In this document: positions 26,080 to 37,669 of the stretch, one piece after another
Layout of the letters: each line of letters starts with the position of its first letter
Position numbering within the stretch: position 1 is the first letter of the stretch
Assembly: GCF_014529535.1 (NCBI RefSeq)
Contig: NC_050737.1
Span: forward strand, 1,307,921-1,371,920
Length of the DNA: 64,000 nucleotides
Direction of reading: 5' to 3'
From: Bradysia coprophila
Lineage: Eukaryota > Arthropoda > Insecta > Diptera > Sciaridae
Notes under the pieces: model-generated
The model's database searches: none
What the model saw: the letters and a program-made list of their open reading frames with translations, nothing else
Told to the model about the DNA's origin: nothing
Translations under genes and position numbers: made by a program

Positions 26080-26261
26080 CTTGGCTCGTCCCTGGTATAT
26101 AAGTCAAAGTAATGCAAGTAGTGGCCCCACCACTGACAAAGTTCATCGTACACAAAGTACCGGAGGTAAGAGGAAATGTGAGGTGGTTTTCTGGTGTACA
26201 ATGAACCGTGTCTAGGAGAGAGAAAAGGGAGGATTAGGACTTGATTTTCATTCGTGATCAT
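26080..26261 (-). CDS. Possible third first exon of sima, or exon of an unknown gene
   Basis: There are 60 codons from an ATG, ending in YTRDEPR at a good donor, CCAAG|GTAACT, again in phase 2. The stretch DELCQWWGHYLHYFDLYTRD has a coding look (rich in W, Y and H, no stops). It lies 0.9 kb upstream of the main first exon of sima on the same strand. In principle it could splice to the bHLH exon at 6789 without a frame break. A polypyrimidine tract and CCTAG at about 26212 could also make its right half an internal exon. No family was recognised. Confidence 0.35.
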
Positions 26262-26402
26262 TCAAGTCAAAGTCCTCACGTTCAAATAATCTCATGGGTG
26301 AGCCCACAGGGGAAAGCTTGTTATTACGAAAGTCAAGTCAGATTTTGTTTCAATATTTTATTATTTTAGTCGAATCCATGTATACCTAGGCCAACTTTGC
26401 GT

Positions 26403-26960
26403 ATATAGTGTTAAAAGAGAATGTCAAAAAGAGTGTTCACCCATCGAGCTCAGTTAAATTAACTGGTTCGTTCCTAGTTAACTGGACTTTTACATACAAA
26501 TTTTGACGTATCACCCATCGAAACCAGTTAAGCAACTGGTCATTCTTCTCTCTTTTACGCTCTTTTAACACTGTATAGTAAAGATGAAAACAGATAATAA
26601 CGCGCTAGCGCTACGTTATTGTTGCTGCTACAGACCACTTTGTATAAATTGAGTGTGATGTTTTGCGTGACTGGGCATTGCATTTTTCTATAATATTATA
26701 TTGACACATATCAACCAACGGGCTCAGTTAAATTAATAGGTTTTTTCATCTGTTTTTACGCTCTTTTAACACTGTTTTTACGCTCTTTTAACACTGTATT
26801 GAGTGTATAGATTATAGAGTGAAAGAACAGGGTGGAAAACCAGTTAATTTAAATGAGCTCAGTGGGTGATATGGCAAAATTTGTATGTAAACAGGGGAAA
26901 AACAAATTAATTTGACTGAGTTCGATTTTCTACTCTCTTTTAACACTCTGTAGTAAGAAC
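26403..26960. mobile_element. Nested MITE cluster, TAGTGTTAAAAGAG ends
   Basis: The first element (26403-26580) starts TATAGTGTTAAAAGAGAATG and ends CTCTTTTAACACTGTATA. A second, rearranged copy (about 26700-26960) repeats GAGCTCAGTTAAATTAA / AACCAGTTAATTTAAATGAG and CTCTTTTAACACT. It includes a local duplication of TTTTTACGCTCTTTTAACAC at about 26750-26797. The pattern fits one MITE inserted into or next to another of the same family. Confidence 0.65.
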
Positions 26961-27270
26961 ATGAACGTGTTTATTGATAAATTGGAAGCATACTTAACTC
27001 TTCAGGTTTATCTTTATGAATAGAACACAAAATTCAAACGACAAATCAATCCTATATTTCCCAGCAAATTTAACTGAAAAGCAACTGAAGTCAGTGTTGG
27101 CATACGTGTATGTTGAACATACGTTCGATAGTTATTCGTCGACGGAGTATTTTATTTTGACATTTCAAACAGCACCTTTTTCTTCTGAGAGAGGTTAAAT
27201 GCTTTAACGTGTCTTGTTGAATCCCACAAGAATACTGCAATTTTACGTATCCTGAAATTTGACCAACAAG

Positions 27271-30200
27271 ATGTCAATCAAACTTACATCCAATTTGAAA
27301 CGTCCGCCAATCGGTGAGGAGATAGAAAAATAATTTAATTAATTGCTTCAAATTGCATCATTTCCGTGTATCTGGTCTTTAGGTGGTCTTATCGTTGCCG
27401 AATTGATTAAAGATACCGTTCCCACTGAAAATACATGGAGCACCGAAACATCGATCGTTTTTCGCAACAACACAAAACTGGTATGCAATACCACCAACGA
27501 TATTCTTCGGGCATTGGCCCGTGAAGCACTGAAATATGAATTGTATGGCAAGTCACCGGCTGAACGAACTCAAGTCGATCACTGGTTGACATTCTCATTA
27601 ACGTTTCAATCGAATGTTCAATCGAAACTGGACTACCTGCAGAAATGTCTAGCTCCATTGACCTATTTGGTTGCCAATAAGCTCACCATAGCCGACTTGT
27701 CGGTGTTCAACGAAATATTTCTAGTCCTTCAAGAAGCTAAAACTAGTCTACCGAATCATGTGCAGCGATGGTACGATTTGATTCGTTCGCAGCCATTCGT
27801 TGAGAGTGTGATCAAAAATCTGCCAGCCGATGCGAGACAAGTGACAAAACCACCGGCCAAAGTTGAAAAATCCGGCGAACGGAAGCAAGAGGGGAAATTT
27901 GTTGATTTGCCCGGAGCGGAAATGGGAAAAGTCATTGTACGCTTTCCGCCTGAAGCATCTGGCTATCTGCATATCGGTCACGCCAAAGCGGCATTACTGA
28001 ACCAGTACTATCAGCAAGCGTTTAATGGCAAATTGATTATGCGATTCGATGACACCAATCCGGCAAAGGAGAACGTTGAATTCGAGAAGGTTATTCTGGA
28101 GGATTTGGAAATGCTCGAAATCAAACCAGACTTGTTTACGCACACGTCACAATATTTCGACTTGATGTTGGAGTACTGCGAGAAACTGATGAAAGATGGT
28201 AAAGCCTACGCGGATGACACCGAGCCGGAACTCATGAAAAAGGAACGTGAACAACGAACCGAATCGGTCAACAGAAGCAACAGTAAGATACTGTGATTTG
28301 TTTGCACAGTTTGTTCATCACTGTAACGACCGGTTATCTCTTTCAGGTGTCGAGAAAAACTTCCAAATGTGGGGTGAGATGCTGAAGGGTACGGCAACTG
28401 GTCAGAAGTGCTGTATTCGTGCCAAAATCGACATGTCATCACCGAATGGCTGTCTCAGAGATCCAACAATTTATCGTTGCAAAAATGAACCTCATCCGAG
28501 GACGGGAACGCAATACAAGTTCGTGTATTCATTGACTAAATACCCTGGACTTAACTGATCAAGTTTTCCTTTTAGAGTGTATCCAACGTACGATTTTGCT
28601 TGTCCGATTGTTGATGCTATCGAAAACGTGACTCATACCCTGCGTACCATGGAGTATCATGACAGGTAATTGCCGAGAACTTATTCCGATAAATCGGTCG
28701 TTGAAATTAATTTCGTTTTCCCCCATTGCGTTCGTGTAGAGACGACCAATTCTATTGGTTCATCGAAGCATTACAGCTACGCCGTCCATACATTTGGGAG
28801 TACAGTCGTCTGAATATGACCAACACCGTTCTGTCGAAACGAAAACTCACCTGGTTCGTAGAAGAAGGCTTGGTGGACGGTTGGGATGATCCTCGGTTTC
28901 CAACGGTTCGCGGTATATTGCGTCGTGGTATGACCGTTCAAGGTCTGAAGGAATTTATCATCGCTCAGGGATCGAGTAAATCGGTGGTGTTCATGGAATG
29001 GGACAAGATCTGGGCATTCAACAAGAAAGTGATTGACCCTGTTGTTCCGAGATACACAGCGGTCGATAAAAACAACGTTGTTGTCAATGTCGCCGGTGCG
29101 GTTCAAGAAAAATCTGATGTGCCAGCTCATCCGAAGAATGTCGATGTTGGAATGAAAACGGTTTGGTTCGGTCCACGCATATTGATTGATTACGTCGATG
29201 CTGAATCGTTGAAAGAAGGCGAATTGGCCACCTTTATCAATTGGGGCAATTTGCTGATCAACAAGATTAACAGGAAAGATGGAAAAATTGTGTCAATCGA
29301 CGCCAGCCTTAAGTTGGACAATAAAGATTTCAAGAAAACGGTCAAACTAACTTGGTTGTGCGAAACTACTGATGAATTTACACCAACTTACTGCGTGTTC
29401 TTCGAACATATCATCAGTAAAGCAGTTTTGGGCAGGGACGAAGACTTCAAAAACTATATCGGCCATCAGACCAGGGTAAATTCAACATTACTGTCATTTG
29501 ATCGATACACAATTTCATTGAAAATTTACCTTCCTTTTTCCAGACCGAAGTTGAAATGATTGGCGATCCTGAACTGAGGAAATGCAAGAAGGGCGATATC
29601 ATTCAACTCCAACGACGTGGATATTTCAAAGTCGATCGAGCTTATGCTCCACCCAGCATTTACACCGGAGTCACATCTCCGATTATTTTACTGGAAGTTC
29701 CTGATGGCAAAGAGAAGCCATCGACTCAAGCACCTGCAGCGAATAAAGAGACTGCACCGGCAAAACAAACAGCGGTGAGTATTCTATGATTTTCTTTTGT
29801 TCTTTTGTCGGTTGGCAAATCATCATGTGGAAGAACAAGCGAAAGAAAAACTCATGAAACTGTGCAAACGGGCAGTCTACGATATATTCGGAAATATTCA
29901 AAAACAGTGCTGGGATCTTACGCAAATATTACTTTTACTTATGCAATATGAAGTCGAGGATATCTTAGTTCTTACGTCTTTATTACGTCTCCTGATTTTG
30001 ATCGACAAACCTTGGTATCTACCGAATCAGTTATATCATTTGAACCTAGTGAAAGACCTTGATTGTTTACAGTTATACCAAAAACCAAACTTGCCTTGAA
30101 CGCGAGGTCTGTCCTATACGAAAACTTAACCTTTGAAAATATCGATAAATATTGTGAAATTCTGCATGAACAAAAACAAATCTTTGATGTGATGAAACTG

Positions 30201-33200
30201 TCCCAATATTTATGAAATACTGTCTGCTTCAGCAACGCAGGCTGGAGAAGGTTGACCTTTGTCATTCTATAGCTAAGATGAGTTCCAACTTTGGCAGACA
30301 AAATTATCATTCGACAAACTCCTATAAACCAGAAGTTACTATACCTATTGTGACTTTTGTGACCATCGGTGAAAAGTGCGTAAAAATAGTGACCTACATG
30401 TCGAATTGATTGAATTGATAGTCCCAGTACCTATAGCACGATTGGTCATATTTTTTTTCAATTTCCATAAATTCAACTTTGTCAGCAATATTCGTTGCAT
30501 ACAAAACTAGTCAGTGTTTCTCTCATCGAATAAGGCACCTCCAATTAATGCATTTTTTGTGAACAATTTTTTTTTTAAACCTAAGCTCAGCCTTTGTTTG
30601 ATTCTCTCAAACGCCGCATACATTACAATTATAACAAAGTGAAAGGCAACACCAGTCCCATCATCAACAAGAGAGAACAACAACACAGAAACGAAAGAAG
30701 TAAAAGAAATGAAGAAACGTGTGTAATATTTCGACGTTGTTATGAAACTATCGAACGGTTTTTATAACTTCTCATTTAGGTGGAATTGACAATAATGTTC
30801 AATGTGGCATTTTGATAAGATGTTTGAATTGGAATCAAAATTTTTGTGTGTATCGGTTGTGTGGTTGAGTTGAAATTTATTCAAATTCTGTTCGTCTTTT
30901 TGGCAATTAATTTTCACTTTGCGTAAGTCACTTTGCAACGTAAACAGTTTGCATTTCCTATATGAAAAGTGCCTTTCGGTGTGTTCCATTGTAATTCATT
31001 TTTTAGTCGAATTGAATCACCTGCGATAGATCATACAACGAATTCTCGGGTAGTGTTTGAGGAATGTTCGCACCTATTGATCAGTTCTTAAATTTATTTT
31101 CATTTTATCTGATTGCTTCGTAATAAAAATGGATTTTCGAATCGAATCTCAAATATTTTCATTTCTCTTTCCAGAAACCAGCAGCTAATAATACAAGCGA
31201 CATTAACGAGAAAATCAAACAACAAGGAGACATCGTACGAGATTTAAAAACAAAGAAAGCAGTCAAAGCAGATATTGATTCGGCTGTTAAGGTGCTTCTA
31301 GCTCTGAAAGCCGAATACAAAAATTTAAGCGGTAAAGATTGGAAACCGGACAGTGAACCAGCAACATCAGCAGCAGCACAACCAGCTACAACTGTCAACG
31401 TTGGTACTGGTGACGCAAACGCAATCAATGCCAAGATTGTTGCTCAAGGCGAAAAAATACGCGATCTAAAGGCCAAAAAAGCTGACAAAGCAACGATCGA
31501 TCCCGAAGTAAAAGCTTTGCTGTCTCTGAAAGCTGACTACAAGACCGCAACGGGACAAGATTGGAAGCCTGGCTGTGTGGTGCCGACTGCTGCTGAACCT
31601 GTAGCCCCAGCAAGTAGTAACAATTCTTCCGAATTGAACGAAAAGATCAAAAAACAAGGTGACTTAGTCAGAGATCTAAAGGCGAAGAAAGCACCTAAGC
31701 CGGAAATCGACACTGCCGTCAAGACACTGCTCAGTTTAAAAGCCGATTATAAAACACTTACCGGTGCTGACTGGAAGCCTGAATCAACAACTCAAACTGC
31801 TCCACCACCAGCAGCGCAAACATCACAGAGTAATTCAATACACGACCGAATTGTTGCTCAGGGTGATAAAGTCCGAGATTTGAAATCGAAAAAAGCCGCC
31901 AAAGCTGCCATCGACGCTGAAGTTAAAGCTTTACTGGCTTTGAAAGCGGAATTTAAGGCTTCCACTGGAAAGGATTGGACTCCTACTGTAGCATCAACTG
32001 TTGAAGCTCCACCTCCAGTTACTCAAACATCACAGAGTACTTCAATACACGACCAAATTGTTGCTCAAGGTGATAAAGTCCGAGATTTGAAATCAAAGAA
32101 AGCCGCCAAGGCTGCCGTCGACGCTGAAGTTAAAGCTTTACTGGCTTTGAAAGCAGAATTTAAGGCCTCCACTGGAAAAGATTGGACTCCTAGTGCAGCA
32201 CCAACGGTTGCAGCTCCAAAAGCAATGGAATCTGCCCCTTCACCACCTTCGGGTGAAAAGGAAGTTTTGACTGAAAAAATTACAGCTCAAGGAGACCTCG
32301 TTAGAACTTTGAAATCGTCCGGAGCAGCAAAAGACAAAGTTGATGAAGCCGTAAAATTGTTGCTTGAATTGAAAGGTCAATACAAGACACTGACGGGTAC
32401 AGATTTCCCAGTCGCTGGTCGCGGAAATACAAAATCGAACGCGGACAATAAACCAAAAGCGGCAGCACCGAAAGAGAAGAAAGAGGCTCCAAAACCTAAG
32501 GCCGCTCCGAAGGCAGCTGGTGATGCTAAGGATGATGGAACAGGATTGAAAAAGCAAACACGATTAGGACTCGAAGCTAAAAAGGATGAAAATCTGCCAG
32601 ATTGGTACAGTCAAATTCTAACCAAAGGCGAAATGATCGAATACTACGACATATCTGGTTGTTACATTCTTCGTCCTTGGTCGATGGCAATATGGAGCGT
32701 CATTAAAAATTGGTTCACGGAGGAAATAACAAAAATTGGCGTCAAAGAAGTCTACTTCCCAATGTTTGTATCGAAGTCGGCTTTAGAGAAGGAAAAATCT
32801 CACATCGCTGACTTTTCGCCAGAAGTTGCATGGGTCACAAAATCAGGTGATTCTGATTTGGCCGAGCCAATTGCTATACGTCCAACATCGGAGACAATTA
32901 TGTATCCCGCATACGCAAAATGGATTCAGTCATACAGAGATCTGCCATTAAAACTGAATCAATGGTCGAATGTTGTACGCTGGGAATTCAAGCATCCACA
33001 GCCGTTTTTACGTACTAGAGAGTTTTTGTGGCAGGAAGGACACACTGCATTCGCTAGCAAAAAGGATGCGGAAGAAGAGGTGCTTGTAATATTAGGTAAG
33101 TCAGCCTACGTTACAACCGTCACTTGCAAAGTCTTTTAACCAAAATTAATTTTCAGATTTGTACGCACGAATTTACGAAGAATTGTTGGCGATCCCAGTG

Positions 33201-34194
33201 CGCAAAGGACGTAAAACCGAAAAGGAGAAATTTGCCGGAGGTGATTACACCACAACTGTCGAAGCCTTTATATCGGCTAGCGGTAGATCAATTCAGGGTG
33301 CTACCAGTCATCACTTGGGAAAGAACTTCTCGAAAATGTTTGATATCGTGTACGAAGACCCGACAACGCAGGAAAAGGAGTTTGTTTACCAGAATTCATG
33401 GGGTCTCACCACTCGAACAATTGGTGTTATGATCATGGTACATGGTGATGACAAGGGCTTAGTATTACCGCCAAAAGTTGCCAGTGTTCAAGCCATCATT
33501 GTTCCCTGCGGAATCACTGTTAATTCAACTGATGCTGATCGTGCAGCACTTCAGAAAAGTTGTAACGAACTGGAGGTGACACTGAAATTGGCTGGTGTTC
33601 GTGTCGAAGGCGACTATCGCGATAATTATTCACCCGGATGGAAGTTCAATCATTGGGAATTGAAAGGTGTCCCGATTCGCATCGAACTCGGACCGAAAGA
33701 CATGAAATCGAATCAAGTGGTCCTGGTTCGTCGTGATACCAATGAAAAGAGTACGGTTCAGCGGGCTGATATTTCCAAGAGTGTGGCGCAGGTGTTGGAT
33801 GAAATTCAGGTGAATCTGTTCCGAAAGGCAAAGGAAGATTTTGATAGCCATTCGGTAGTGACGAAGGATTGGAAGGATTTCTGCCTGAATTTAGACAAGA
33901 AGAACGTTCTGTTGGCTCCATTTTGCGGTGAAATCGATTGCGAGACCACAATCAAGGATCAAAGTGCGGTGTAAGTTGACTGAATTGATTAAAATGTCAG
34001 CATTCGTTGTGTATTAATCGGAAAAAATTTTCAGCGCTGAAGGTGAAGCCGAAATCGGACAGTTAACCATGGGCGCCAAATCGCTATGCATACCATTCGA
34101 TCAGCCAGCTGCAATATTGCCAACCGATAAGTGTATCAATCCGGCGTGTACGAAAAAGCCGTTGAATTACTGTCTCTTTGGCCGAAGCTACTAA
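27271..34194 (+). CDS. EPRS: Bifunctional glutamate/proline-tRNA ligase
   Basis: Charges tRNA-Glu and tRNA-Pro; in animals it is part of the cytosolic multi-synthetase complex. Nine coding exons: 27271-27313, 27383-28282, 28347-28518, 28576-28665, 28740-29475, 29544-29774, 31175-33095, 33157-33970 and 34035-34194. They give about 1688 residues, close to the fly protein. Domains in order: GST-like N-terminus (about 1-165); class I GluRS with HIGH at 211-214 and the KMSKS equivalent VLSKRK near 432; six WHEP repeats (about 730-1134); class II ProRS (about 1180-1688) with [16 protein letters not shown] and SWGLTTR. It ends in the typical CLFGRSY. The ATG at 27271 gives MSIKL, matching fly. A 1.4-kb intron separates GluRS from the WHEP linker; the other introns are 57-75 bp. 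One donor, AA|GTTCGT at 28518, is off consensus. Confidence 0.97.
29775..31174 (+). other. EPRS: Long EPRS intron
   Basis: This is the only large intron of EPRS, at the GluRS-WHEP junction (donor GCG|GTGAGT, acceptor TTTCCAG|AAACC). It is AT-rich. Open frames on either strand are short and have no recognisable domain. No repeat with clear ends was found. A nested RNA gene cannot be excluded by eye. Confidence 0.6.
31196..32403 (+). repeat. EPRS: Six WHEP repeats within EPRS
   Basis: Six helix-turn-helix WHEP units of about 50 residues, each with a (V/I)RDLK(T/A/S)KKA-type core followed by LLxLKAxYK. Units are separated by Pro/Ala/Thr-rich spacers. They bind RNA or partner proteins in other animals. 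Units 4 and 5 are almost identical even at the DNA level over about 190 bp (about 31815-32010 and 32013-32205). Unit 6 is the most diverged (TLKSSGAAK). Confidence 0.9.
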
Positions 34195-34569
34195 GACGAA
34201 GGTTTCGGTAGTCGAAGCTTTGCGGTTTTGTTTCATCCTCTGGACGCGATTGAGATTAAAATTTGAAAATTTCATTTCGGTTGTTAAATGCAACAATTTT
34301 AAAATGTGTGAGATTTAAATGGACTATAAACGTTTCTAATTCGCAAAAATCTGCATTTGGTTGTGTCATTTGGCCATCCGGATTTCTACGTATTTTCTGG
34401 TAACGACGCATGGAACACCAATTCTTCCTCCAGTCAAATTAAATACCCGAAACTATTCAACAAGACAATAATTTATTCTGTTAGCAAAAATTTAAAAAAA
34501 AACAGTGCCCCGGGTGTTTTAGCGCAAAACGATAGTGCATCAAGTGGACAAACATTTTGGAACAAATTT
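34195..34569. other. Shared 3' ends of EPRS and SIRT2
   Basis: A 375-bp gap between two convergent stop codons. The EPRS side has ATTAAA near 34253. The SIRT2 side has AATAAA on the minus strand at about 34472-34477. That lies well inside the gap, so the two 3' UTRs are close and may overlap. No gene. Confidence 0.5.
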
Positions 34570-36393
34570 TCACTTCTTGTCCTTCACCTCTTTCATCAAT
34601 TTATCAAAATCATCAGTCAAGTCTAATTCAGCAATCAACGCTTTGACTCCATCGTCACAGTCACCCAACCAGGCAACATCTCGCCTATTCGCAGGCGAAT
34701 CGAATTGGAACCCATCGTCTGAAAATGGAAATGATGCTTTGCCAACCGCTTCTCGATTGATCAACAGTCGGACACAATTGTCGTTGACCTGATGTACTAA
34801 TGAAGCGAATGGCTGCACTTCTAATGATGTTCCCATGACAATGAGTAAATCACATTCTTTGAAATCCTTTGGCGGCAGAGTGTAGAATCTGTCGGGTAGA
34901 TTTTCGCCGAAAAACACTATGTCCGGTTTGACAAGCGAAGTACATTTCTCACATTTGGGTATGATGTCTTCGAAAATTTTCTCTAATTGAACAACAGAAT
35001 TAAAATAAACTGAGTCTGACAAGTTGTCCCAAACAATGCATCTTCTTACCTTTCATCCATTCCATCGAATACTCTTCTCTGCACCTTTTGTTGATGCAAT
35101 GATTCGTATGAAATGTTCCATGGGCCTCAACCAGTTTATCGCCAGGTACTCCTGCTATGCGCTCAAGAGTATCAATATTCTGGGTGTAATGTCGTAGTAG
35201 CAGTCCTTTCTCATTCAAGAGTTTTACGAAATAGTGACAGGGAGTGGGATTAAACTTTCCGGGATACAGTTCTTTGGCCAGCGAGAAAAACGGTTTGGGC
35301 TGTTTCCGAAAATAGTCTACTTCAAATATAGCCGTGGGGTATGGAAGATTGTACTTCTTTAAATTGTGATAGAGTCCGGTGCCTTTAGACCGAAAGTCGG
35401 GTATACCAGCGGCTGTGTTAATAGAAGGAATTTTGATGTTTTAAAGTATTCGATTTGCCAAGACTTAGAACTCACATGTAGATATTCCAGCACCAACCAT
35501 CGTGATTATCTTTTTAAAACCTCCACTTTTCCAGTGCTTTATCAATCCTTTAAAGTCAACGGTTTCCAGGATCTGTAAGTTATTTGAATTACAATCAGGA
35601 AATGTTTTCAATTTGATCAAAAGAGTTACCCGCCGAGATCCATGGTCGACTGTTTCCGAACTGACGGAACTGACACTCAATCCTAATTTTTGTTCTAGCA
35701 GCAATCTGATTCTTTCGACTGGATCCATTGCTGACGTTGACTCTTCATTAGATTCTACATTCGATTCCTGTACTGCTTCGGATTTCGATTGGTCTGACGT
35801 TTCCTCTACCGTTGTTTCAGGCTTCAATGCGTCAGTGTCTTCATTCTTAGAATCTTTTGATGCGTTCCCGGAGTCATCACCTGAAAATAAATATGTCTGT
35901 TAGTATGCTCGTGCAGTAATGGTGATGTGTCCGGCTCAGAGTATATGAATTGAGAAACAACTTTGAGTGTGACGTACAGAATGTTGCCTAGACAGCATGT
36001 CGTTGACCTCAGATATTTTACTGACAATGACTTAATAAGAGTTTTCATTTAGGAGCCGGACTTGATTTAAGTCTTTGTGTCTGATAAACGGGTTGACTCT
36101 AATTGACAGTAAATACTACCGTAAACATAATTAATCATACTTGGTTGACTAATTTGATAACAAATGAAAAAAGAATGGATTCACAGATCGGGGGTGCTAT
36201 TACTAATACGACGAATATTGATAAATATACCACGTACTACTCATATTTTTGTTGAATTGAACAAGAGATTGTCCCGCTTGATCACTTAAAAATTGGAAAA
36301 ACTTATTTTTATTTTAGTGCGAGTGTTTTGAAGTGCGTCTGGTGTGTGTTGACGTTTTTCACTATTATTTACTTCCAGAGCCAACTGAGCCAT
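34570..36393 (-). CDS. Sirt2: NAD-dependent protein deacetylase, SIRT2 type
   Basis: Class I sirtuin that removes acyl groups from lysines using NAD. Minus-strand exons: 36393-36363 (tentative), 35880-35630, 35572-35476, 35412-35050 and 34982-34570, about 384 residues. Seen motifs: [15 protein letters not shown] (NAD binding, split by an intron after IST), [13 protein letters not shown], the catalytic His in EAHGTFHT, zinc ligands CINKRC and [22 protein letters not shown]. The order and spacing match vertebrate SIRT2. The acidic Ser/Glu-rich N-terminus ([13 protein letters not shown]) is variable in the family. The start is the weak point: ATG at 36393 ([10 protein letters not shown]) joined through A|GTGAAA keeps frame, but that donor is poor and another 5' exon is possible. 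Convergent with EPRS. Confidence 0.93.
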
Positions 36394-36766
36394 CTTATTT
36401 CAATGCCTTTCGATTCTTCTGGCGTGAAGTGCATTGAAAGTTGACGAAGTTTACTCGTATAGTCTGATGTTAAAATTTGTGTGGAGCGGAGGAAATAGCG
36501 ATTTCATATAAACAAACTCACCTTTCAATGATTTTCCTTGTTTTTTTTTTTTAAATTTGAAATCGCTATTTGCTCCGGTTTGTATGGACAGACCATATGG
36601 GTACTTTCATTGATGAAGTGAGCGGTCACTTCAACCACAGCACTGTTCCTAGCATGAACACCGAATTGACAAGTGAGAAATTTAGAGGCTTTTGTGATAA
36701 GAGCTACCGTTCGCGATTGTTTGTGTCTTGTGTTTTAACACGTTGCCGGTTATTGTGACTTGTCAA

Positions 36767-36908
36767 CTTTAGGCACACCGAAAAGTGCTAAGGGAGCCGA
36801 GGAATACCTTCAAAAAATTTCTAAAAATCAAAAATGTTACTTTTAATTTTTAGAAATTATTTGGAGGTATTCCTCGACCTCCTTAGCACTTTCCGGCGTG
36901 CCTAAAGT
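36767..36908. mobile_element. Foldback MITE
   Basis: The 142-bp palindrome has ends CACTTTAGGCAC at the right (inverted) and ACTTTAGGCACACCGAAAAG at the left, arms of about 60 bp and a short AT-rich loop (AAAATGTTACTTTT). The arms pair with a few mismatches (GGGAGCC against GGAGGTC). Confidence 0.65.
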
Positions 36909-37030
36909 GCCTGCTCGAGCAATATCCCCTACGTGCTAACTCATACATCGAAAACAAGTAATATAAGATTATGCATTTCTTGCTAAAATTGTTATCGAGA
37001 CGTGTGGGCATTTCTGGTCGAGCGGAAAAT

Positions 37031-37200
37031 GCTCAAAACAAACGAGGCATTGAAAACGTGTTTTGGTCCTTTTTTTCATGACGAAATTTTCGAAATTGCC
37101 ACATGAAGTTAGAACTTTTTCTATTCAAAATCGCGACTGCTGCATCTGTCAATGAAAACTAGGACCAAAACACGTTTTCAATGCTTCGTTTGTTTTGAGC
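37031..37200. mobile_element. Inverted repeat with 40-bp arms
   Basis: The left arm 37031-37070 (starting GCTCAAAACAAACGAGGCAT) and the right arm 37161-37200 (ending TGCTTCGTTTGTTTTGAGC) are nearly perfect complements over 40 bp. The 90-bp centre is AT-rich and non-coding. Probably a MITE. Confidence 0.65.
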
Positions 37201-37265
37201 AGAAGGCAAGAACTGTAATGGTCACAAGTCAAGATAACAATTTTGGTAAGAGGTACATACACTTT

Positions 37266-37350
37266 TTTATCTGCCGAAAACATATATACCGAGATAAACA
37301 AAAATGCTCTAGAGGGATAAGTGGGAAATTATTGCTCTAGGCAGATAAAC
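37266..37350. repeat. Dispersed 85-bp element, copy 1
   Basis: Matches 60729-60815. Both contain TTTATCTG(C/T)CGA(A/G)AAC, GAGATAAACAAAAA, CTAGAGGGATAAG and end with (A/G)CAGATAAA. The ends are a short inverted repeat (TTTATCTG / CAGATAAA). Confidence 0.65.
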
Positions 37351-37403
37351 ACTATTTGCATATTTGCATATATTACCTTCACTGTTTATATACTTTGTAT
37401 TTT

Positions 37404-37669
37404 CCAAGGTAAATATAGTGAGGAGGTGATGACATTCAGACGCGCGGCCTAGCACATAAGGTCGATGCCACTGACATCTTTTTTTTTAAATGGTTGACTA
37501 TGATTTACTTGCAAAAATATTTTCACTATCTCACAACAGATGGCCCGACTTTCTATTTCATTTTTTGCTTTCAACGAAGGTATGAGATGGCGTTTGTACC
37601 GAATTTTCGTGCCACCACACATCTGATTCGGTTATATATGGCATTACCTCCTCACTATATTTACCTTGG
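37404..37669. mobile_element. MITE with CCAAGGTAAATATAGTGAGG ends
   Basis: A 26-bp terminal inverted repeat: CCAAGGTAAATATAGTGAGG continuing AGGTGATG at the left, and CATTACCTCCTCACTATATT continuing TACCTTGG at the right. The length is 266 bp. A TATTT-like word stands at both flanks, but the target duplication is uncertain. Confidence 0.7.

Larger units (their letters stand above)
25209..27270. other. Intergenic region between sima and EPRS
   Basis: Divergent promoter region. It contains the possible exon at 26080-26261 and the nested inverted repeats at 26403-26960. A relatively GC-rich patch near 25580-25630 (GAACCGCCGTTCGTATCGTT) may be the sima start region. An ACGTG core (the HIF-binding core) is seen at about 25688, but a five-base match is weak evidence of autoregulation. 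No other gene was seen. Confidence 0.5.
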
